A DNA stretch of 64,000 bases from Lysobacterales bacterium 66-474 (lineage in GTDB: Bacteria > Pseudomonadota > Gammaproteobacteria > Xanthomonadales > Rhodanobacteraceae). The stretch lies in contig MKWP01000004.1 of the NCBI GenBank assembly GCA_001899805.1, positions 62,001 through 126,000 on the forward strand, in the 5' to 3' direction. Below are positions 9,242 through 19,869 of this stretch, one piece after another. The number at the start of each line of letters is the position of its first letter. The stretch's first letter is position 1. Position numbers and translations under genes: made by a program. Below the pieces are notes generated by a model. That model was not told the DNA's origin. It saw nothing but the letters and a program-made list of their open reading frames with translations, and ran no database searches.

Positions 9242-11088
9242 CGGAATCGCAAGCGCGGCACGCCGCGCTGCGCGACAATGCGCGGATGATCGACTCCTCC
9301 CGCTACCCGCTGCTTGCGCGCATCGATTCGCCGGCGGATTTGAAGCGCCTTCTGGAAGACGAACTTCCGCGCGTCGCCAACGAATTGCGCACGTACCTGA
9401 TCGAATCGGTCGCCAGCGTGGGCGGCCATTTCGGTGCGGGCCTCGGCGTGGTCGAACTGACGGTCGCGTTGCATTACCTGTTCGACACGCCGCGCGATCG
9501 CCTCGTATGGGATGTCGGCCACCAGGGTTATCCGCACAAGATCCTCACCGGTCGTCGCGACACCATCACCACGATCAAGAAGCAGGCCGGACTCGCACCG
9601 TTCCTGCGCCGTGCCGAAAGCGGGTACGACACGTTTGGCGTCGGCCATGCGTCCACGTCGATTTCCGCCGCGCTGGGCATGGCGATCGCGCTGCAGCGCC
9701 GCGGAGATCGGCGCAAGGTGGTCGCGGTGATCGGCGACGGCGCGATCACCGGCGGCATGGCCTACGAAGCCTTGAACCACGCGGGTGGTATCGCCCCCGA
9801 CATGCTGGTGGTATTGAACGACAACGGCATGTCGATCAGCGAAAACGTGGGCGGGCTCGATCGTACGTTGGCGCGGCTGCGCGCGGGCGAAGCCGGCGAA
9901 TCGGGACCGCATCCGGAAGCGCTGTTCGAGGAGCTGGGTTTCGCCTATTCGGGCCCGGTCGATGGCCATGACCTGCCCGCACTGTTGCGCGCATTGCGCG
10001 CAGTGAAAGACAAGCCCGGCCCGCAACTGCTGCACGTCGTCACCACCAAGGGCAAGGGCTACGCGCCCGCCGAGCAGGAACAGATCGAATACCACGCGGT
10101 CGGCAAGTTCGATCCTGTGCTCGGTGTCGCGCACTCAGCCGGGAAGGCGCCCACCTACAGCGACGTGTTCGGCGACTGGTTGTGTGACATGGCAGCGGCC
10201 GATCCGCGCCTCGTTGCGATCACGCCGGCGATGCGCGAGGGTTCCGGCCTGGTGCGCTTCTCGCGCGAACATCCCGACCGTTATTTCGACGTCGCCATCG
10301 CCGAACAGCACGCGGTGACGTTGGCCGCCGGCCTTGCCTGCGAAGGCATGAAACCCGTCGTCGCGATCTATTCCACCTTCCTGCAGCGCGCCTACGACCA
10401 GCTGATCCACGACGTCGCGTTGCAAGACTTCGACGTCACCTTCGCGATCGACCGCGCCGGCGTGGTCGGCCCGGACGGTCCCACCCACGCGGGCAGTTTC
10501 GATCTTTCGTACCTGCGCTGCATCCCGAACATGCTGGTGATGGCGCCGGCCGACGAAAACGAATGCCGGCAATTGCTGACGACGGGCTTTCGCCATGACG
10601 GACCCGCGGCGATCCGCTATCCGCGCGGCGGCGGGCCGGGCGTCACGATCGATCCCGCGCTTGCCGCCCTGCCGATCGGCAAGGCCGAAGTGCGACGGCG
10701 CGGCCGCGGCATCGCGCTGCTCGCGTTCGGCTGCACGCTCGCACCCGCCGAAACCGCCGGTGCCGAATTCGACGCCACCGTCGTCAACATGCGTTTCGTC
10801 AAACCGCTGGACGAAGCACTGGTGCTTGAACTCGCGCGCACCCACGAAATGCTCGTCACGCTGGAAGACAACGCGACCGCGGGCGGCGCGGGTTCCGCCG
10901 TCGGCGAACTGCTCGCGGCGCACGGCATCGAGATCGCCCCGCTGCAACTCGGCCTGCCCGACCGCTTCCTCGAACACGCCACGCGCGAACAGTTGCTGGC
11001 CGAAGCGGGGCTCGATGCGGACGGCATCCGGCGCGCGATCCGCGCAAGATTTCCGCGATTTGCTTCGTCACTACGCAACGCAGTTTGA
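9238..11088 (+). CDS. dxs: 1-deoxy-D-xylulose-5-phosphate synthase
   Basis: Condenses pyruvate and glyceraldehyde-3-phosphate to DXP, the first step of the MEP isoprenoid pathway, and also feeds thiamine and pyridoxal synthesis. 616 residues, near the usual 620-640. Visible: [33 protein letters not shown], the thiamine-diphosphate/Mg motif [15 protein letters not shown] with NDN, and the transketolase-like central [12 protein letters not shown] and [15 protein letters not shown]. The start at 9238 overlaps the ClC stop by ATGA; an alternative ATG at 9286 gives [16 protein letters not shown], which resembles the usual DXS N-terminus and could be the true start. Its product feeds the octaprenyl chain made by IspB (38289-39296). 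Confidence 0.95.
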   Translation: MTESQARHAALRDNARMIDSSRYPLLARIDSPADLKRLLEDELPRVANELRTYLIESVASVGGHFGAGLGVVELTVALHYLFDTPRDRLVWDVGHQGYPHKILTGRRDTITTIKKQAGLAPFLRRAESGYDTFGVGHASTSISAALGMAIALQRRGDRRKVVAVIGDGAITGGMAYEALNHAGGIAPDMLVVLNDNGMSISENVGGLDRTLARLRAGEAGESGPHPEALFEELGFAYSGPVDGHDLPALLRALRAVKDKPGPQLLHVVTTKGKGYAPAEQEQIEYHAVGKFDPVLGVAHSAGKAPTYSDVFGDWLCDMAAADPRLVAITPAMREGSGLVRFSREHPDRYFDVAIAEQHAVTLAAGLACEGMKPVVAIYSTFLQRAYDQLIHDVALQDFDVTFAIDRAGVVGPDGPTHAGSFDLSYLRCIPNMLVMAPADENECRQLLTTGFRHDGPAAIRYPRGGGPGVTIDPALAALPIGKAEVRRRGRGIALLAFGCTLAPAETAGAEFDATVVNMRFVKPLDEALVLELARTHEMLVTLEDNATAGGAGSAVGELLAAHGIEIAPLQLGLPDRFLEHATREQLLAEAGLDADGIRRAIRARFPRFASSLRNAV

Positions 11089-11098
11089 ACGAAGAACC

Positions 11099-11188
11099 GT
11101 AGGTTGGGCTGACGTCGGGGCTTTTTCCGGCGGAAGCCCAACGACAATGCACAATCATGTTGGGCTTCGCATACGCTCAACCCAACCT
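11099..11188. repeat. Nested inverted repeats (GTTGGGCT family)
   Basis: The 3' flank of dxs holds AGGTTGGGCTGA (from 11101) inverted against TCAACCCAACCT (11177-11188), 11 of 12 bases matching, with an inner perfect pair GAAGCCCAAC (11133-11142) and GTTGGGCTTC (11159-11168). No T-run follows, so it looks like an interspersed extragenic element rather than a simple terminator. Confidence 0.6.
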
Positions 11189-11208
11189 GCACACTCCGCG
11201 CTTCGCGC

Positions 11209-11260
11209 GGCCCCGGAATGACGCAAGACATCACAACCTCACGGTCGTCATTCCGGGGCC
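11209..11260. repeat. 15-bp inverted repeat of an interspersed element
   Basis: GGCCCCGGAATGACG (11209-11223) is repeated as its exact reverse complement at 11246-11260, 22 bp apart. The same 15-mer occurs a third time at 45298-45312, so it is a dispersed intergenic repeat. The arms lie between dxs and the convergent S9 peptidase gene and could form a stable hairpin in either transcript. Confidence 0.65.
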
Positions 11261-11305
11261 GTATCCGGCTTCATCGGATGCGGAACCCGGAATCTGCTTC
11301 TCCTG

Positions 11306-13351
11306 TCATTTCGTCCACTTCTTCAGCCAATCCAACACCGTCTCGTGCCACTGCACGCTGTTCTGCGGCTTCAGCACCAGATGGTTCTCGTCCGGGAAAT
11401 TGAGGAACTCGCTGGGAATGCCGCGCCGCTGCAACGCGGTGAACGCGCCCAGGCCCTGCGTCACGGGAATGCGGTAATCGTGGTCGGAATGCACCACCAG
11501 CATCGGCACGCGCCAATCCTTGACGTGGTTCAGTGGGTTGAATTTCTCGTAGTTCTCCGGGTGTTCAAATTGCGTGCCGCCGTTCTCGCGTTCCTCGAAC
11601 CACAGCTCCTCGGTGGCGTAATACATCATGCGTGCATCGAACACGCCGTCGTGGTCGACGAAGCATTTCCACGGCTGGTTCCACACGCCAGCCATCCAGT
11701 AGATCATGTAGCCGCCGTAGCTCGCGCCGAGCGCACAGGCGTCGTTGCCGTCGAGGTACGGGAATTGCTGCAACGCTGCAGCCCAGCCTTTTTGCAAATC
11801 TTCCAGGGGCCGATCGCCCCAGTGTTGCGAAATCGCATCGGTGAAAGCCTGGCCGTAACCGACCGAACCATGGAAGTTGATTGCGACCACCGCGAAGCCC
11901 GCGCCCGCGTAGGTTTGCGGATTCCAGCGGTAATGGAATTCATCCGGCCACGCGCCCTGCGGTCCGCCGTGGACGAGGAACGCGACCGGGTATTTCTGGC
12001 CTGGCTTCGCGCCCACCGGTGGCATCACGTAACCGTGCACGATGTCGCCATTCCAGCCCTTGAAGCTGAACCAGGTCGCCTTGGAAAACTCGATGTCCGC
12101 AAGCCGCGCGGCGTTGAAGTGTGTGACCTGCGCGAGATCCGCGCCTTGCGCGTCCAGCGTGTACAAATCGGTCGGGTGCGTGAAATCCTGGCGCGCTGCG
12201 ATGATCTTGTCGCCTGCGACGTCGAAGCCGAGCACGCTGCCATCGCTCAACACCTTCGTCGGCTTGCCGCTCGCGACGTCGATCGCATACAAGGCGACGT
12301 TGCCGTCGTCGGCAACCGTGGTGTAGAGCGTCTTGCCGTCGGCCGACAACACCAGCGGACCCGCCGAACGATCCCAGTCCGGATCGATTTCACGCGCGGC
12401 GCCGGTGGCGAGATCGAGCGCCATGATGCCGAAGCGGTCGGCCTCGAAACCCGGCACCTTCATCGCGAGGTAATAAAGCGTCTTGCCATCCCGCGAAGGC
12501 AACGGGAAAGCGTCCCAGGCCTTGTTCGCGGCAGTCAGGTTTTTCGGCGCAGCGGAACCGTCGGCTGGCACCGAGTACACATCAAAGTTGGTCGACCACG
12601 GCTCGGTCTTGCCCGCGATGCGCACGTCGAAATACACCGTCTTGCCATCCGGCGAGAACGCATACTCGGCGTTGCTGCCATCGGGCTTGCTCGGCACGTC
12701 GCCGTCGATGCCCTTGGTCAACAGCACGGGTCTGGATGATCCATCCAGCGGCATCACGAACAACTGCCCGCGGCGATGATCGGACCACGTATCCCAATGC
12801 CGCACGAACAGGCGGTGGTACAGGCGCCCGGTGGCCTTGACCTTCTTCTGCGCATCGAGTTTTTCACGCGTGCATTCGAGCGTCGTGCAATCCTCGAACA
12901 TCTGCGCGGAGAACAGCAGCGATTTGCCATCGGGCGAGAGCTTGAAATTGTCCACGTCGAGCGGCAGGTGCGTCACCTGCACCGGCGCGCCGCCGGCAAC
13001 GGGCGCCGACCACAGTTGCGTCGAATCCTTGTCGGTGGCGAGGAAGTACAACGTCTTGCCGTCCGGAGAAAAAGCGGGGCTGTTGGCGCCGAGCTCCGGA
13101 TCGGTGACGCGCCGCGGTTGGGCGCCTTGCTTCGACAGGTCGAGCAGCCACACGCTGTTGACGCCCTTGTTGGCATCCCAGTCGGTGCTGCGCACCGTGA
13201 AGGCGACCTCAAAGCCGTTCGGCGACAGGTGCGGATCGGACACGCGATCCATCATCGCGAGGTCGTGCGCGTTGAAGGGATGTTGCGCGGCCATGGCAGT
13301 TCCCGATGCGGCGGCCAGCGCGAGCATGCAGACGGCAAGGCGAAGGTTCAT
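11306..13351 (-). CDS. Secreted S9-family peptidase (acylaminoacyl/dipeptidyl peptidase type)
   Basis: 681 residues with a Sec signal peptide (MNLRLAVCMLALAAASGTAMA, cleavage after AMA), so periplasmic or exported. An N-terminal beta-propeller (about 30-420) shows repeated LSPDGK and SADGKTLY blades. The alpha/beta-hydrolase domain holds the serine nucleophile in GASYGGYMIYW, the aspartate in VVHSDHDYRIP and the histidine in FPDENHLVLKP. S9 peptidases of this type release amino acids, dipeptides or blocked residues from peptides. A second S9 gene on the same strand lies 137 nt upstream; they share architecture but not close sequence, so two substrate ranges are likely. Confidence 0.93.
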   Translation of the reverse strand: MNLRLAVCMLALAAASGTAMAAQHPFNAHDLAMMDRVSDPHLSPNGFEVAFTVRSTDWDANKGVNSVWLLDLSKQGAQPRRVTDPELGANSPAFSPDGKTLYFLATDKDSTQLWSAPVAGGAPVQVTHLPLDVDNFKLSPDGKSLLFSAQMFEDCTTLECTREKLDAQKKVKATGRLYHRLFVRHWDTWSDHRRGQLFVMPLDGSSRPVLLTKGIDGDVPSKPDGSNAEYAFSPDGKTVYFDVRIAGKTEPWSTNFDVYSVPADGSAAPKNLTAANKAWDAFPLPSRDGKTLYYLAMKVPGFEADRFGIMALDLATGAAREIDPDWDRSAGPLVLSADGKTLYTTVADDGNVALYAIDVASGKPTKVLSDGSVLGFDVAGDKIIAARQDFTHPTDLYTLDAQGADLAQVTHFNAARLADIEFSKATWFSFKGWNGDIVHGYVMPPVGAKPGQKYPVAFLVHGGPQGAWPDEFHYRWNPQTYAGAGFAVVAINFHGSVGYGQAFTDAISQHWGDRPLEDLQKGWAAALQQFPYLDGNDACALGASYGGYMIYWMAGVWNQPWKCFVDHDGVFDARMMYYATEELWFEERENGGTQFEHPENYEKFNPLNHVKDWRVPMLVVHSDHDYRIPVTQGLGAFTALQRRGIPSEFLNFPDENHLVLKPQNSVQWHETVLDWLKKWTK

Positions 13352-13488
13352 CGTCGCTCCCCGGCATTCGTCGAAAACCCAACGTTAGCGCGCGGGGATG
13401 CTCCTCACAAGCGCGGCAGGCACCGAGCACACCGGTTGCAGCGCCCTTCGCACCGGTTCAGTCGCTAAGCAAGCAGGAACGCGATGCG

Positions 13489-15432
13489 TCAGTGGGTGTT
13501 CGCCTGCGAGGCCTCGACCGCGACGGTTCCCGTGCCAGGACCGATGCTGGCGCTCAGGAACGCATCCACCTTTTCGAACAGTTCGGCGATGTTCTTCTCG
13601 TCGTAGAAACCGTGCCACTCGTCCGGCTTGTACAGCCATTCGTGCGCGATCTTTTTCTTCAGCAGCGCGATATGCATGTCCATGCCCTGCACCGGCGGCA
13701 CGCGGGTGTCGCGCCCGCCCACCACCAGCATGACCCTGGCCTTCAGGTTGTTTAATTGATAGATGGGCGAGCGCTGCGCCAGTTCGTCCATGTCGGTGCC
13801 GAGCACGCGTTTGAGGTAGTCCTTGCCGTACAGGTTCTGGGGAATGTCACCGCGCGTGAACATCAGGCGCAGGTCGTACACGCCCACATATCCGATCGCG
13901 CACTTGTACAGGTCGGGTACCGACACCGCGCCTTCCAGCGCTGCGTAGCCGCCGTAACTGCCGCCGTAGATGCAGATGCGATCCTTGTCGGCGATACCCT
14001 GTGCGATCGCCCAACGGGTGGCGTCGGTGACATCGTCCTGCATCTTGCCGCCCCACTGCAGCCAACCCGCTTTCTCGAAATCGAAACCGTAGCCACCGGA
14101 CCCGCGATAGTTCACCTGCAGCACCGCGTAGCCGCGTGTCGCCATCGCCTGCACGTAGGGGTCGTACTCCCAGGTATCTCGGATGCCGTAGGGACCGCCG
14201 TGCACGTACACCACCATTGGCAAGCCCTTGGCGCCGTCCTTCCCGGGGGGATACGTGATGTAACCCTGCTCGGCCAAGCCGTCGCGGGTCTTGAAGGTGA
14301 AGGGCTCTGCGCGGCCGAGCTGATCGGGATTGATCCATCCCGCGCGTTGCAGCAGCGGCGTGAACTTGCTGGTGGCGCTGTCGTACAGGAAGAACGTGCC
14401 TGGATCGACGTCTGCCCCGACCAGCGCGATGGCCTTGCTGCCGTCGTCGGTGCCGGACACGAACTGCACGTCTTCGCCCGGATACTGCTGCATCAGATCA
14501 ATCAGCGCCTTGACGCCCGGCGCATGAGTGTCGAATACCGAAACAGCAGGTCGACCGTCGGTGAATTCGACTCCGATGATCGAATTCTCCGCCAGTCCCT
14601 GCGCAATCGCCGTCGCTTCGACGTGTGGATTGCTCCACGCGAGTGTCATCTTCCGTGTGCCCGGATCGAACCTGCACACTCCAAACCCGCTTGGCTTGCC
14701 TTGGCAGGTAAACCACACCGTCTTGTCATCGGCACTGAATGCGATCGGCCAGTCGCGATCGGCGCTGGCTTGTCCCAACAACTCCCATTTGCCGCCATCA
14801 GGCTCCCGCATGTAGATCAAGCGATAGCCATCAAGATCATCGCCCATCGCAAAACGCACATGGCCGTGATGGTCGGCAAGATAATCGGCTTCGCGCATCG
14901 GGGCTCGCGCGACAGTGACCATGCTTCCATTGGAGACGTTGACCCGATCCACCTCACTCAATGCGCCCGCCGAGCCCGATGCATCTGGATTCGTTACAGT
15001 CACGAGTATCTGGCCCTGCTTTCCCTCGATGCGAGCGAGAAAATTTCCAGAGCCAGACCCACTACAACTACTGCCATTGGCTTTGACGCAAAACAGACCG
15101 TCGAGGGCCAGCGGGGCATCCCACCCGCCCTGATGGATCGCCAATCCATAAACGACGCTGTCCGGTGACGCCCACCAGAAATCCAGCACGTCGTTATTGT
15201 CACGCGGCGCAAGGTTCAAGATCTTGTGAGTCCCGAGATTCACGATCGTCAGCACCGTCTGGCCATTGGCCAGCACCGACGTCGCCGCAATATGACTGCC
15301 ATCGGGTGAAATCTTCACCATCTTGTAGCGCGCGTGACGCGCAAGATCGGTGAACGAAACCGGCTCGGCCAGCGCAACGGTCACCACGGCACAAGCGAGC
15401 AAGCACAGCATGCCTCGCAGCAAAGTTTTCAT
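13489..15432 (-). CDS. Secreted S9-family prolyl oligopeptidase-like peptidase
   Basis: 647 residues starting with the signal peptide MKTLLRGMLCLLACAVVTVALA. The first 380 residues form a less regular propeller; the catalytic hydrolase domain contains YVHGGPYGIRDTWE, the nucleophile elbow IYGGSYGGYAALEG, the acid in VVGGRDTRVPP and the histidine in DEWHGFYDEKN. It is transcribed towards the other S9 peptidase (11306-13351) and may share its mRNA. Expected role: periplasmic or extracellular peptide breakdown, consistent with the proteolytic lifestyle of this bacterial group. The exact specificity (prolyl, acylaminoacyl or dipeptidyl) is not readable from the sequence. Confidence 0.92.
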   Translation of the reverse strand: MKTLLRGMLCLLACAVVTVALAEPVSFTDLARHARYKMVKISPDGSHIAATSVLANGQTVLTIVNLGTHKILNLAPRDNNDVLDFWWASPDSVVYGLAIHQGGWDAPLALDGLFCVKANGSSCSGSGSGNFLARIEGKQGQILVTVTNPDASGSAGALSEVDRVNVSNGSMVTVARAPMREADYLADHHGHVRFAMGDDLDGYRLIYMREPDGGKWELLGQASADRDWPIAFSADDKTVWFTCQGKPSGFGVCRFDPGTRKMTLAWSNPHVEATAIAQGLAENSIIGVEFTDGRPAVSVFDTHAPGVKALIDLMQQYPGEDVQFVSGTDDGSKAIALVGADVDPGTFFLYDSATSKFTPLLQRAGWINPDQLGRAEPFTFKTRDGLAEQGYITYPPGKDGAKGLPMVVYVHGGPYGIRDTWEYDPYVQAMATRGYAVLQVNYRGSGGYGFDFEKAGWLQWGGKMQDDVTDATRWAIAQGIADKDRICIYGGSYGGYAALEGAVSVPDLYKCAIGYVGVYDLRLMFTRGDIPQNLYGKDYLKRVLGTDMDELAQRSPIYQLNNLKARVMLVVGGRDTRVPPVQGMDMHIALLKKKIAHEWLYKPDEWHGFYDEKNIAELFEKVDAFLSASIGPGTGTVAVEASQANTH

Positions 15433-15571
15433 GGTGAATCCCCCAGCCAGCCCGGCACCCCACCGTGCAGTTGGTATAGCAGGCCACGGCGAGCACGTGC
15501 AAGATGACGCCCATAACGCGTGGCCGGGGCGTGATCGCGCGCCCGGCCACGGTATCGATGCGTGGCGAACG

Positions 15572-16864
<1,293 letters not shown>

Positions 16865-16891
16865 GGCGTGCTCCTGTTGGGATGGCGACAG

Positions 16892-18496
16892 TCAATGCAG
16901 TTGCGGATAGGCGGGCAAGGTCAGGAAGTCGGCGAGCGTGTCGGCGCGCACCAGCTCGCCCAGCAAGCGTGCGGCGGCTTCGGCCTTCGCCGCACCGGGG
17001 TACGTGCTGGTGGCAAGCGCATGCGTGTGCGCAGCCAGCGACTGTTCGAATCGGGCCAGTGTGATCGGCGCGCCGTCGTCGAACGTGAGGGCGTCTTCGT
17101 GGTGCAGCCATTGCCAGAGTTGCGTGCGCGCGATCTCGGCGGTGGCGGCGTCTTCCATCAGATGATGGATCGGCACGCAGCCTTGGCCCTCCAGCCACGC
17201 CGCGACATAACGCAGCGCGACTTCGACGTTGTTGTCGAAGCCCGCCTGGGTGATCGTGCCGCCGCAAGGCGCGAGCAACGCGTCACGGGTGATTTGCACG
17301 CCCTCGCGCGCGACGTGCACCTGGTTCGGCGTCGGCATGTGCGCGTCGAATACCTCGCGCGCGACCGGCACCAGCGCGGGATGCGCCACCCAGGTTCCAT
17401 CGTGGCCGTCGGTGACCTCGCGCAGCTTGTCGGCGCGCACTTTCGCGAGCGCCGCATCGTTCGCGGGGTCATCTCCCCTGATCGGAATCTGCGCGGCCAT
17501 CCCGCCCATCGCGAACGCGCCGCGGCGATGGCAGACCTCGACGAGATACTGCGAATAGTTGCGCAGGAACGGCACGGTCATCGCGACCTGCCCGCGATCG
17601 GGGAGCACGTGGCCGGCGTGCGCGCGCAGTGTCTTCAGCCAGGAAAAGATGTAATCCCAACGTCCGCAGTTGAGCCCGACCGCACGGCGCCGCAGCGCAT
17701 GCAGGATCTCCTCCATCTGGAATGCAGCGGGCAGCGTTTCGATCAACACCGTCGCCTTGAAGGTGCCAATGGCGACGCCGAGTGCGCGCTCGACGTAATC
17801 CATCACGTCGTTCCAGAGCGCGGCTTCCTCCATCGATTGAAGCTTGGGCAGGTAGAAGAACGGCCCCAGGTTTTTCGCAGCCAGCGCGCGCGCGTTGTGG
17901 AACGCGAACAGCGCGAGGTCGAACAGCGCGCCCGACATCGGTTCGCCATCGACCCTCACGTGGTTTTCGGGCAGGTGCCAGCCGCGCGGACGAACCATCA
18001 GCACCGCGGTCGCACCGTTCAACCGGTACTCGCGGCCATCGTCGCTGCGGAACGTGATCGTGCCGGCCACGGCATCGCGCAGGTTCATCTGCCCGTCGAG
18101 CAGGTTGTTCCAGACCGGCGCGGTCGAATCCTCGAAGTCCGCCATGAACACGTTGGCGCCCGAGTTCAGTGCGTTGATCACCATCTTGCGATCCACCGGG
18201 CCGGTGATCTCGACCCGGCGATCCTGCAACGCGGCAGGGATCGGCGCGACGGTCCATCCGGTTTCGCGGACCGCGCGCGTGTCGGCACGGAAATCCGGCA
18301 GCTCGCCCGCATCCCAACGCGCCTGCAGCTGCGCGCGCCCAGCCAGCAGTGCCTGCCGGCGCGGCTCGAAACGGCGGTGCAGATCGACCAGCAGCGTTTG
18401 CGCAGGTCCGGTCAGGATCGCCTGATGACCGGGCTGCAAATCGTCCGGAAGTTCGATCCCTGTTTCTTCGTTCAGCCTCTCCATCGGTACGGCCAT
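16892..18496 (-). CDS. aceB: Malate synthase A
   Basis: Condenses glyoxylate with acetyl-CoA to malate, the second step of the glyoxylate shunt. 534 residues, matching the short isoform A rather than the longer G. Signatures seen: NSGANVFMADFEDSTAP (Mg/substrate region), MVRPRGWHLPENH, LPKLQSMEEAALWNDV and the arginine-containing NCGRWDYIFS. AAAGGAG lies before the ATG of MAVPMERLNEE (a second ATG follows four codons later). First gene of the aceB-aceA operon; its promoter lies in the divergent intergenic region with the LysR gene. Confidence 0.97.
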   Translation of the reverse strand: MAVPMERLNEETGIELPDDLQPGHQAILTGPAQTLLVDLHRRFEPRRQALLAGRAQLQARWDAGELPDFRADTRAVRETGWTVAPIPAALQDRRVEITGPVDRKMVINALNSGANVFMADFEDSTAPVWNNLLDGQMNLRDAVAGTITFRSDDGREYRLNGATAVLMVRPRGWHLPENHVRVDGEPMSGALFDLALFAFHNARALAAKNLGPFFYLPKLQSMEEAALWNDVMDYVERALGVAIGTFKATVLIETLPAAFQMEEILHALRRRAVGLNCGRWDYIFSWLKTLRAHAGHVLPDRGQVAMTVPFLRNYSQYLVEVCHRRGAFAMGGMAAQIPIRGDDPANDAALAKVRADKLREVTDGHDGTWVAHPALVPVAREVFDAHMPTPNQVHVAREGVQITRDALLAPCGGTITQAGFDNNVEVALRYVAAWLEGQGCVPIHHLMEDAATAEIARTQLWQWLHHEDALTFDDGAPITLARFEQSLAAHTHALATSTYPGAAKAEAAARLLGELVRADTLADFLTLPAYPQLH

Positions 18497-18554
18497 CGTG
18501 GGCTCCTTTTCGGGTGGCGGCGGGCCATCACGACGCTAGGTCGGGAAGTTCTAT

Positions 18555-18589
18555 TTGACAAAGCGGAACTTTCAATGCATAAGATTGAA
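18555..18589. promoter_or_regulatory. Divergent aceB / lysR promoter with LysR-type operator
   Basis: TTCAATGCATAAGATTGAA (18571-18589) is a perfect 6-bp inverted repeat (TTCAAT/ATTGAA) with a 7-nt centre, fitting the T-N11-A pattern of LysR operators. On the plus strand TTGACA (18555-18560) is followed after 17 nt by CATAAG, which falls inside the repeat, so the regulator could repress itself. On the minus strand the repeat supplies TTGAAA as a -35 for aceB with TAGAAC 16 nt further. This stretch is conspicuously AT-rich compared with its surroundings. Confidence 0.6.
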
Positions 18590-18634
18590 TTAAGTAAAGC
18601 CAAATCCAAGTCACTGAATGGAAAAGTGATACAC

Positions 18635-19657
18635 ATGACGGAATCGGGCAAGAAAAGCCGAAAAAGAACGCGGCGTCGTGGCAGGCAGGGCACGGTGGAT
18701 GCCGGTGATCCGGCCCGTTTCTACTACAAGGGCAATCGCTACAAGCAACTGCGCGCGTTCGTGGCCATTGCCAGGCTCGGCACCCTCGCCCGCGCGGCCG
18801 AGTCGTTGTTCCTGTCTGCGCCCTCGATCAGCCTGCAGCTGCAGGCACTGGAGCGCGAACTCGGCGCGCGACTGGTCGAACGCGGGCGCAGGCGCGTCAC
18901 GCTCACGCGCGAAGGGCTGGCGCTGTTCGAGCAGGCGCGACCGCTGGTGGAAGGACTGGATGCGCTCGACACCCGTTTCCACAGCGCGATCGAAGGGCTC
19001 GGCGCCGGCGAACTCACCATCGCGGCGGGATCATCGACGATCCAGTACCTGCTGCCGCCGTTGGTGGCGGGCTACCGCGAACATTCACCCGGCGTGCGCC
19101 TGCAGCTCGCCAACGTGACCGGCAAGGACGGCCTCGCGATGCTGCGCTCCAACCAGGCCGATTTCGCGGTCGGTTCGATGCTGGACGTGCCGCACGACAT
19201 CACCTACCAGCCGTTCCGGAATTACGACCCGATGCTGATCCTGCCGCTCGGGCACCCGCTCGCGGACAAGCCCGACCTGAGCCTCGCGGACCTTTCGCCC
19301 TTCGGCCTGATCCTGCCGCCGCACCGCCTCACGACGTACCGGCTGGTGGACCTGGTGTTCCAGCAACGCAAGGTGCCCTACACCGTCGCGATCGAAGTCG
19401 GCGGCTGGGAAGTGATCAAGCAGTACGTGGCGATGGGGCTCGGCATTTCCATCGTCACCGGCATCTGCCTCACCGAGGCCGACAACGAGCGGCTGGTCGC
19501 GCGCAACATGCGCGCGTGGTTTCCGCAACGCAGTTACGGCGTGGTGATGCGCAAGGGGAAATACCTGTCGGCCGAAGCGCGCGACTTCATCAACCAGATC
19601 AAGCCGGGGCTGCTGGCGCATCGCGAACACGACGAACCAGGGCACTCGGAACGCTGA
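18635..19657 (+). CDS. LysR-type regulator, probable regulator of aceBA
   Basis: 340 residues from the ATG of MTESGKKSRKRT, preceded by GGAAAAG. An upstream in-frame ATG at 18575 is rejected because it lies inside the promoter/operator. After a basic N-terminal extension (KKSRKRTRRRGRQG) the winged helix-turn-helix runs about 32-92 (RAFVAIARLGTLARAAESLF, SAPSISLQLQALERELGARL), followed by a substrate-binding effector domain with GELTIAAGSS and VAMGLGISIV. Divergent orientation from aceB with a shared operator-like repeat points to control of the glyoxylate shunt. The inducer is unknown. Confidence 0.9.
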   Translation: MTESGKKSRKRTRRRGRQGTVDAGDPARFYYKGNRYKQLRAFVAIARLGTLARAAESLFLSAPSISLQLQALERELGARLVERGRRRVTLTREGLALFEQARPLVEGLDALDTRFHSAIEGLGAGELTIAAGSSTIQYLLPPLVAGYREHSPGVRLQLANVTGKDGLAMLRSNQADFAVGSMLDVPHDITYQPFRNYDPMLILPLGHPLADKPDLSLADLSPFGLILPPHRLTTYRLVDLVFQQRKVPYTVAIEVGGWEVIKQYVAMGLGISIVTGICLTEADNERLVARNMRAWFPQRSYGVVMRKGKYLSAEARDFINQIKPGLLAHREHDEPGHSER

Positions 19658-19661
19658 GGCA

Positions 19662-19734
19662 TGCCGGAAGAGGGAATCGAACCCCCGACCCACGCATTAC
19701 GAATGCGTTGCTCTACCAGCTGAGCTATTCCGGC
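19662..19734 (-). tRNA. tRNA-Thr (anticodon CGT)
   Basis: On the minus strand the cloverleaf folds fully: acceptor GCCGGAA/TTCCGGC, D-arm GCTC-AGCTGGTA-GAGC, anticodon stem ACGCA/TGCGT around loop TTCGTAA (anticodon CGT, reading ACG), T-arm GGGGG-TTCGATT-CCCTC with one G-T pair. The discriminator base is A. The CCA end is not encoded (TGC follows), in contrast to tRNA-Gln at 56537-56611. Confidence 0.95.
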
Positions 19735-19869
19735 ACTGGAGGGCCGGTTAGTTTACGGGCGCCACCCCGCACGCGCAACGCACACGCGGGGTGTGAACAA
19801 TGGTCGCGCGCCGGTCAAAATCGCGTCCGGCTCTTGTGCGCACGCGCGTCACACGGGATCATCGGCGCC

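Noticed and set aside
18575-18634. Earlier ATG for the LysR regulator of aceBA
   Set aside because: It lies inside the predicted -10/operator repeat, upstream of the likely transcription start, and encodes a lysine-rich extension with no family match.
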